64,000 nt of DNA. It comes from Bactericera cockerelli. Taxonomy: Eukaryota > Arthropoda > Insecta > Hemiptera > Triozidae. Positions 50,301 through 59,300 of this stretch are shown in pieces. The notes under the pieces are model-generated. The model saw only the letters and a list, made by a program, of their open reading frames with translations, was not told the DNA's origin and did no database searches. Positions within the stretch are counted from its first letter, which is position 1. Every line of letters starts with the position of its first letter. Position numbers and translations under genes: made by a program. Location: the NCBI GenBank assembly GCA_024516035.1, contig CM044956.1, positions 3,245,501 to 3,309,500 on the forward strand. The letters are read 5' to 3'.

Positions 50301-53300
50301 TTTTTCGATGTCGAAGCCTACACCTACTAGTCTTGTGAGGACAATTGAGGTAGTTGTAGAGTGGGCAACGACCAGTGGCAACATTATGAGATTCATATTG
50401 GAATTTTAATCAGTTCATTATATAAAAGAAATCTCATCTAGCTCGTTTCCTTCAGGCTTGTTGGTTTTTGATGGATTAGAATATTTGGAATATGATAGTT
50501 GATTGGAATATGATGGTTGGTTGGAGATATGATGCATTAGCATTAGTTTTCGTAATGTCGATGCTACCCACAAAGAACTGTCACATAATTGTACCTGATG
50601 TACCCCAAAATTACGACTTTTTGAAGAATCCATAAAATCGCACAACTTTTCAATAAAAATTATTTGCCGCCCTTTGAATTTTATTTGTATTTTGTCCCAA
50701 TATTACCATTATAAAATGAATATTTAATGACATTTTGGATCAGTTTTCAAGATATTTTTCATTTTTTTTTTTTTTTTTTTTTTTTCAGTTGCAAAATTTA
50801 CAAAACTTGTGGTACCCACTAAAATTGTGATATATAATTATACAAAACGTTTGTCTGTTTATTATTTAGACCGTCGGCGTCGGTGGACATCAGTCTGTCA
50901 ACATCTCATCACTGTCAACAGAGCTGGACAGCAATGTGTTTTCAGGATAATTGCATCCAGGCGCGGCCGGTGGGAAAATGTTTTGGGGATAAATCCCATT
51001 TTAGTCTGGTTGATGAACCAGACTAAAATGGGATTTATGGAGTCGTTCTTTCAGTATCTACTATTCAAAAATTTCACTCATTTATTTGAGGTATACATAC
51101 ATACATAGGTTTTAAAAACAATATTATTATTATTATTATTATTATTAAACACTTTATTAGATAAGAAGACATATGTACAGTACAAATAATTATTATAACA
51201 ATGAAAAAAAAAATGGAAACAATATAGGTATACAATAAAAAGGAAAAAGAAAAGAAAAATATATATAAACGTATGTCCTAACTAAAGAGGCGGGGTTATT
51301 GCCTATGGCAAAAGTATTTAAAGAGTTTGAGTTGGTTTACCATGCCAAGCATGATAACATGAATTATTCTAGAAATGTGTTATGATTTTCATTGTGTACG
51401 AGCTAGGACTTGAAAAAATCCTCTTTTTCGTCTGGGGGTGCTGCAGTTCCGCAGCTCCTTAGCACCGGCCGTGCCTGGTCATATCCAGGGCTTGTGAACA
51501 CTTATAATTGGTCAATGCACGGACCCTCAACGTTAGACAAACAATAATAATAACTGATTTTAAGTTTAAAACTATTACAACAACTGATTTCAAGTTTGTT
51601 GTTGTTAATGTGATTTAATGGCCGTAGGTCAAGATGGCTTCCGTGAGAACCATTACAATAGGGTCCTCTTAAGACGTGAGACCATGACAGAATTTAAGTC
51701 ATTTAGATTTTTTTACAAGAGGGTGATGCTAATCGCTATTCCCGGACCCACTCAGCCTGGGTGAGGTTAACTTTGTGTAGATGGCTTTTGAGTTTCCAGT
51801 GAAGGGAGGGTAAAACCCCCGTCGTGATGTGGTCATGCAGTTGAAAGCGACGTTAAACCCTAAAATCCTTCCTCCACCATGACAAACTCACGGGACCATG
51901 TTCACGGAAAGGAAGTCAATACATCATTCTGGGGAAGTAACAAATTTGTTTGGCTTGAGCAATATTATTAATGCTCATAATTATGTTTGTCTCTCATTTC
52001 TCTTGTTTGTTTCGTCTTTCGGTTTCACACTCATTAGACCGGTTTCCGAGCGAGCGCAACATTTTGTTTCGCACCGTTGCGAAGCGTTTCCCAACGTTCC
52101 ATGCTCCTCTCTCTCTTTGGAAACAAATGAGATTGGATACCACTGACAGAAACATTGCTTCGCAACACTTTGTGTGTCCCGGTAGCTTTAGTGGTAAAGG
52201 CGCAACTCTGTGAATCCAGAGGTTCCAGAGGTCGTGAGTTCGAAACTCAAGTTATTGTCCCATTTGGGATTTTTACCACATAATAATTTGGGCTTACTGC
52301 TGGAATAATGAGACTTTAATAGTCCTTATCGGGCAGTTTAAATAAGGCGATATTATTATTTTTTAAATTTGAGATAGCCAGCGTCGCGTCGATGGCTATC
52401 AACGTCCAGCAAGACGAAAACTTCGTGATGCTGCAATACTGTCCCAACCTCCCAACCCTGGCTGGGTGAGGTTGCAGGTTTGTTAGTTTCCTGCGAATTT
52501 AGGGTAACTAACACCGCCGCGCAGTATTGATATGACCATGCAGTTGAAAGTGACGTTAACAAACAAACAAAAAATGGAAGAAAAAAAAGTAAATTTCAAT
52601 CATGTAAAGGTAACAGGGAGTATTCACCAAATTTTAATTCTGTCTCATTTTGAAGAAACTTTCTTTATAATTTTTAGTTGTGAAGATTTATTGTTGTTGT
52701 TGTAGCCAGCTTGGCTACAGCGCCTACGCCGCCTACAGCTGGGGAAGTGATGGTCTCCAGACAACTTTCTATGTGCGATCAACCATCATGAGGACTTGGA
52801 CTTTTCTTTATAAGCCATTAAACCCTTAAGAAACTGCAAGCTAGCCTGGCTTGTAAGGGTTGGCTAGTCTGTTCTCTGTTTTTAGTCCTCTAGCGAGACA
52901 CTGGTCTTCTCCCTGTTTAACGTCCCCCAACCAGACTAAGATTTATTGTAAACTGTAGGTATTTTTTTTTTTTTTTTTTAAGGGGGGTTTAACGTCGCTT
53001 TTAACTGCCATGGTCATATCACGACGGGGGTTTTACCCTCCATTCGCAGGAAACTCACAAACCTGCTACTCACATTGACCTCACCCAGCCTGAGTGGGGC
53101 CGGGAAAAGCCAGCGTCACGAGAATTAGAATTTGAATGGTCACGTAGGTATTTAAGTGTATTCAAATTAAGGCTATAAAAAATCTCTTTTATCATTTGGC
53201 CCTGACTACTTGCTTAGTAAACAGTGATGAAGATTTAGTAATATTTTAAACTGTAGAGGCATTGAAGTTTATTCAAATAAAATCTTAAAAAAACCCCATT

Positions 53301-56300
53301 TTATCATTTGGCCCTAACTCATTGCTTAGTAAACAATGATGAAAATTTAGTAATATTGTAAACTGAAGAGGAAGTTAATTCAAATAAAAGCTCTAAAAAA
53401 CCCCATTTTATCATTTGGCCCAGGGCCGTATTTAAGGGGGGGGGGCCGGGCCCCCCCCCCTCGAAATTCTCACTTGAACGCAGGCTCTCGTCGTCGTCCC
53501 CCTGCCCTGGATTTTTTCTAGGTACATTACATATCTACATACGTACATGTTGATTCCTAACAACACAATAAACAGTAACTAAATCACAACATAATACTAT
53601 TTGGGCCCCCCCCTGACGAAAATCCTGGATACGGCCCTGATTTCGCCCTAACTAGTTGTTTAGTAAACAGAAACAACAGTAAACAGTGTTTACTAAACTA
53701 TTAGTTAGGGTTGGGTGGAAATACTAAAAGGGTTGGGTGGAAGAGATTGCCACAGGCAATAACTTCGCCCTTTAGGTAGGACATTAGCTTCATTCTTTTT
53801 TATTGTTCTTGTTTCTTTGTTCAATCTATTTTTTTTTATTTTTATAATTTCATTGTATTTTACTGTATATATTTTTGTGTTACCTACCTAATAAAGCATA
53901 CTATAATAATAATAATGTTTACCTGCCTTGGAGGAGTCCTTGGTGGAAAGTATATGCACATTGCGCACAAGAAAGAAAAGAATTATACACTGAACCAGCA
54001 CGAAGAGTGCTAGTTTGTACGTCATGGCTTTCGCTCTACTGATTGTGATCAACCCTTCGACTCAGCTTTCGCTCTAATGAATGACTGAGAGCTCTGTGCT
54101 GTGATTAAGCCGCGACATTGAACGGTGTCTACAGGATGAACCAACAGTTTATGTGTAGAGGTTTGGTAGCTACGCTCTATTAGACCCGAATTATGAAACA
54201 GGATTAGATTAACTAATCCTACACTATACCTTAACACGCCCTCTGGTGGGAATTTCAACCAATCACAGGGCATTTATATCAGCTGTTAAGTGATAGTGGC
54301 TCGGATTAACAAATCCTAGATATTTAGGGCGGTTTTAATAGACGTTTTTGTACTACCTCTGTGGCGCTAAGTCATGTAAGTTAGGGATAAGCGACGCTTG
54401 GCATACAAGTGACATGAGTTATAGAATTTGTCTATTAATTTCACCCTTGATCGTGTTTCATAATTTCATAAGTCGATGTGTTTACAGCTTGGTAGACTAA
54501 TGATTTTTTTTTCAATAAGTATAATTCATGTTTTATTTATTTGTTTAATTTAAAAAACTTGTCCCAGGGACCGCCCTTCCGGAAGGGAACCGAGGATGCA
54601 AGAAGCATTTCCTCTTTGAATGGCTAGATCAATTTTTTGGTAAAGAAAATGATTGGAACATCACCCGTAATTCCAATCAATTTCTTTCCCAAATGGTCTA
54701 ACCATTTCTTAGATTCAACGCTCCAAGCACCCATGGTTTCCACAGCAACAGGTTGAAAAATGTAGCATCTCTCTTATACGAATGAATACACTTATACTGG
54801 AGTCACCCTTAATGGCAAGAGCAACAGTTTAGTTGACTATTATTTAATATAGGTCACTAGACTCACTAGTTATATTAGTGAGAGGTCTAGAGGTATGACC
54901 TCTCGATTCTTTTGCGTATTTAAGTCAGTGAAAACTTAAACCTATATCAGTAGCTGGATCGATAAGGCGGCGGATTTGTTACCGGAGGATTTTATCAAGG
55001 ATTTCGTAAAGCGAGTTTTAAGTCCACTGGTAGTTAAGTGGTTAATGCGCTAGTCTGGTAATCCAGGTAGCGTAGGGATCCCTTGGTTCGAATCCCACCC
55101 AGTGCACGAATTTTTCCTCATTCATTTGAGTTTGTGACCACATAATAATAAGACTGAGGGTTAGGTGGTAGAAAATGCTTTGAGTTTTTATTTTTTAATT
55201 GAGTTGATAACATTTGACTAAATGTTATCAACTCAATTAAAAAATAAAAAACACACAGACCGAAACCAATATTTTCAGGCAATAGAAAGTAATAAATGAA
55301 GTGTAAATCATCTCGTAAATAACTATAAAGTTGTATATAACTATAAAGTTACATAAATATATGAATACAAATATATTTATAGTTTATATAAATAACGGTG
55401 TATACAACTATAAAGTTGAAAAACACCATAATAGATCGAGCCTTTGGAGAACCAATCATATTTATTCCAAAAAATGTTTGCTCAAGTATTCTGAGTACTT
55501 TGCCCTCTGGATTGCAAATGGCAGAAATATATTATCTGTAAAATAAATAAAAATAAAAAATAATAAGATTTGAGAAATACAAAATAGAATATACCTAGAT
55601 AGATAGATCTCGTAGATCCTAAATGTAAATCCTCCCGTGGCCCCCAGGCATAGCGGGCATCCCCGAGTCCGGCAACCATACCCTTCAGGCAATAGCAAGT
55701 AATAAATTAAGTGTAAATCATCTCGTAAATAACTCTAAAGTTACATAAATATATAAATAAATATATGAATACAAATATATTTAAAGGTTTTATATAAATA
55801 ACGGTGTATATAACTTTAAAGTTATATAAATAAATATATGAATACAATTTAATGGTTATATAACTATAAAGTTGAAAAACACCACTTAAATATAATAGAA
55901 TATAGATGGACAGATAGATCTCGTAAATCGTAAACGTAAATCCTCCCGTGGCCCCCAGGCATAGAGGGCATCCCCGAGTCCGGCAACCATACCCTTCAGG
56001 CAATAGCAAGTAATAAATTAAGTGTAAATCATCTCGTAAATCCTAAATATAAATGTCAAGTATAATACATTAAGTGTAAATCCTAAACGTAACTCCTCCC
56101 GTCGCCCCCAGGCATAGCGGGCCTCCCCGAGGCGGGCAGGAAGCAGATGAGCGCCCCCCTGGAGATCCCCAAGGAAGACAAGTACGCCGCCCTGAAGGAT
56201 CTGGACCTGACCATGAAGCAGCAGCAGCTGGGGACCACGCCCACCAAGCCAGACAGCCACAACCTGAACGGTGGTAAGTTCTAAGTAGGGGTGAGAAATC

Positions 56301-59300
56301 CGGTAATTTGTAAAACTTTTATGGGTGAAAAATCCGGTAATTTGTAAAAAAAATTATGGGTGAAATATCCGGTAATTAGTAAAACTTTTTCTGCTTTTTT
56401 TGCTTCTGTTTCACTCATAAATACTTTCTTTATTTATTTTTTTTGTATTTTTTTAAATTTTTTTTTTTTTAATTTTACGAACTTCGTGTCCATTTATACA
56501 AAACGCGATTTTATATGTTAAAAAAGAAAAGAAAAAACTTATTAATAACTTAAAATTACCCTAAACTCAAATTAGACCTACCTAGAGTTCATTATAGAAT
56601 GAGGAAAGTAAAAAATACTATGCATGTCAAATTTGAAACTCATGTTACTTAATTTTACCTTAGTTTCCCTAATTAATTTTAATATTAATTTTAGATTGTA
56701 ACAGTTATTAATTAAAGATTAATGTTTTTTGTTTAGTATATTTTTTCCGAGAGGAGCGGAATTTTTCGTCTACTTTGGATGTTTGGAAGAGGAAAAATGA
56801 GAAGCTGCTTTCATGTGAGCAGCTACCAGTGGCGGAATTATGGGCAAATGATACCCAATAATTTAAAAGAAACGGAAAAGACCTGTAATTCTGCGCTACC
56901 CAACTGACCCAATTCTGACAGTTTTATTGTTTTACTATCGATGTTCAACAATTTGTAATTTATTTGCATTAATAATTGTACATAATAGGTAACATATATT
57001 TAATGCGACTACTCTTGTAAATTGTTTCTCTCTTTTAAACTTCCGCTGTTCCGCTTCAGATATCTCCTCGGGCAGCAACGGCTGGCCCAGTGGCGGGGGC
57101 GGCGGGCTCTTCGGCTCCCCCTCGGGCACCGCTCTGTTCCCCAACACCACCGCCGCCTCTTTCCCCAACGCCACCGCCAGTCTCTTCCCAAACGCCGCCA
57201 CGTATGGCGCCTCGCCGAACGGGTTCGGAGCCGCGTTCGGCGCCAATGGCTCGATGTTCTCGTCCAACAACAGTTCCATGTTTGGCTCGCCGTCCACAAA
57301 TGGCTCGCTGTTCGGCTCGCCCGGCGGCCGCAGCACGGACTCCCCTCTCACCAGTGGCGGAGGCGGCGAGGTGGCCAATCCATTCGGTGCCGCCGCCCCC
57401 GCCGCCAATCCGTTCCGATCCAATTTATCGTCAGGTGAGCTTTGCGATAGTTTTTTAAGTTTTTTTTTATAATAATTTTTTTTTATCATATAGGTAGGTA
57501 CGAAAATATTTCCTATCGTAGGTAATTTATTTTTTATTTTCAATGTCTTATTTTTGTTTGAAAATTATCTCTGTCATTGAAATTTTAATTGTATCACAAT
57601 AGTTATAAGTATCTTATTGTCAATCCTCCTCACTTTGTAACTATGTATTATACAATAAATACAAATATTTTTTCTATCCATCGATCCAATTTTTTTTTTA
57701 AATTTAATGTCGTTTTTCAAGTGCATGGTCATACACGACGGGGGTTTTAGCCTCCATTCGCAGGAAATTTACAAAACTGCAAACCACATTGACCTCACCC
57801 AGCCTGGGTTGGGCCAGAATGCCAGCATTACGAAGTCTTCACCTCGCTGGACGTTGCTTAAATTCGGTGATCCTACGAGAACCGGTGCAATCAACGCGCC
57901 ATCGACGCGACGCTGGCAATTGTGATGGTTTACTTTCGTTAAATTTGTAATATTAGAAATCGGAAGTATTTTGTCTACGACTTGCCGATAAAGAATTTTT
58001 GTAGGATCTGGAATGTTGTAAAAACGGTATTCTCCCATATAAAACAGATTTTAAGAAAATCGGTTTAGCTGTTTTGGAGATACAACTTGTTTAGTATAAA
58101 ATCTCATATTTGCCAAGTTTATACACTGTGAACCGCAATCACGAGGAATTACCTATTGTGTCCATGATTAGCAGTGTATTTTTTTTTTTTTAATATTTGA
58201 TCCCACATAGAGATACATTTGAACCTGGATACAAGAGAACTCAAGGGACCATAAGTTTTTTCTCTTATGTCCTGGTTAATCTTATAAAAAGGTCACATTA
58301 TAGAGACGTAAATTGGACATAGAAATTGTTCTCTTATATCCAGGTTCGACTTTATGTGGTCCAAGCACTGGGATACATAGAGGGAACCTGATGTTTCAAA
58401 ATTTGCGTTCAAGAGGGCCCATCAGCTGATTTCAAAATCAGTTTCAGATCTGTAGTAATTTTTCTCTCGCGAAGGAGTGGGTACCTAATTCTTCTATAAT
58501 CGTGTTTTTACTTTTTAGATACTTACCTATTAGTTATTTTTGTCTTTGCTCCCTCTTTTACTTTCCTTATTTTCTACTTATTATGTAGTAATATAAAATT
58601 TGGTATAGTAATATAAAATTAAGGATGTTTATTTATCCGCCACTGCATCAGGTAAACAAAAATTCAAATAAATTGAACCAATCAAAGGCCAGGATTTGTT
58701 GAAAGAGGGACCATCAGCTGTTCAAAGTTAGACGCACAATTTTGTTCAATTCGAGATAGGTAAGGTTATATGATCTCAGTGGGTCCAAGACTAGCCAACT
58801 TTTCAACTAAAGTTGGCTGGGGACAGTCACTCCCCCAGCTGGTCAAGCTGGTTAACAGACCTTCCGTCTGGCAAGCGAGTATCCTACCACTGAGCTTTTT
58901 TTTTCATAAGACAGAATAATAATAAGACTCTTCTTAGGTGGTAGAAATTTTTTTGAGCATTAACTTCGTCTAGTGCTAATTTCCTTAAAAGAGAATCATT
59001 ATTACTGTGAGCACTTCTAGGTAGGTTTTGATTTTTTTTTTTTTTTTTTTTTTTTTGTATATATAAAACAATTAAAGTTCTCTTCTATTAGAAACTGGAA
59101 TAGGTTTCCACTCCGTCTGGATCCAAGTTGTCATCACTGACTCGAACTTTCTGATTCTGTGTTTTAATTTTGCCCGACATTTTTCCCTCCAATTTCTACC
59201 AAGTTGTTTGATGTTAACTGGAAATGTTGTCTTGCAGATATGGGACGGCCTAACCAAGTACCTCAGCAAAATAGCTGAATTGGTAATCATCATTCTGATG

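Noticed and set aside
57009..57458. Overlapping ORFs in other frames of the AGFG1 FG-repeat exon
   Set aside because: They arise from GC-rich codons; only the frame with FGSP/NPF repeats matches the neighbouring exons' phases.
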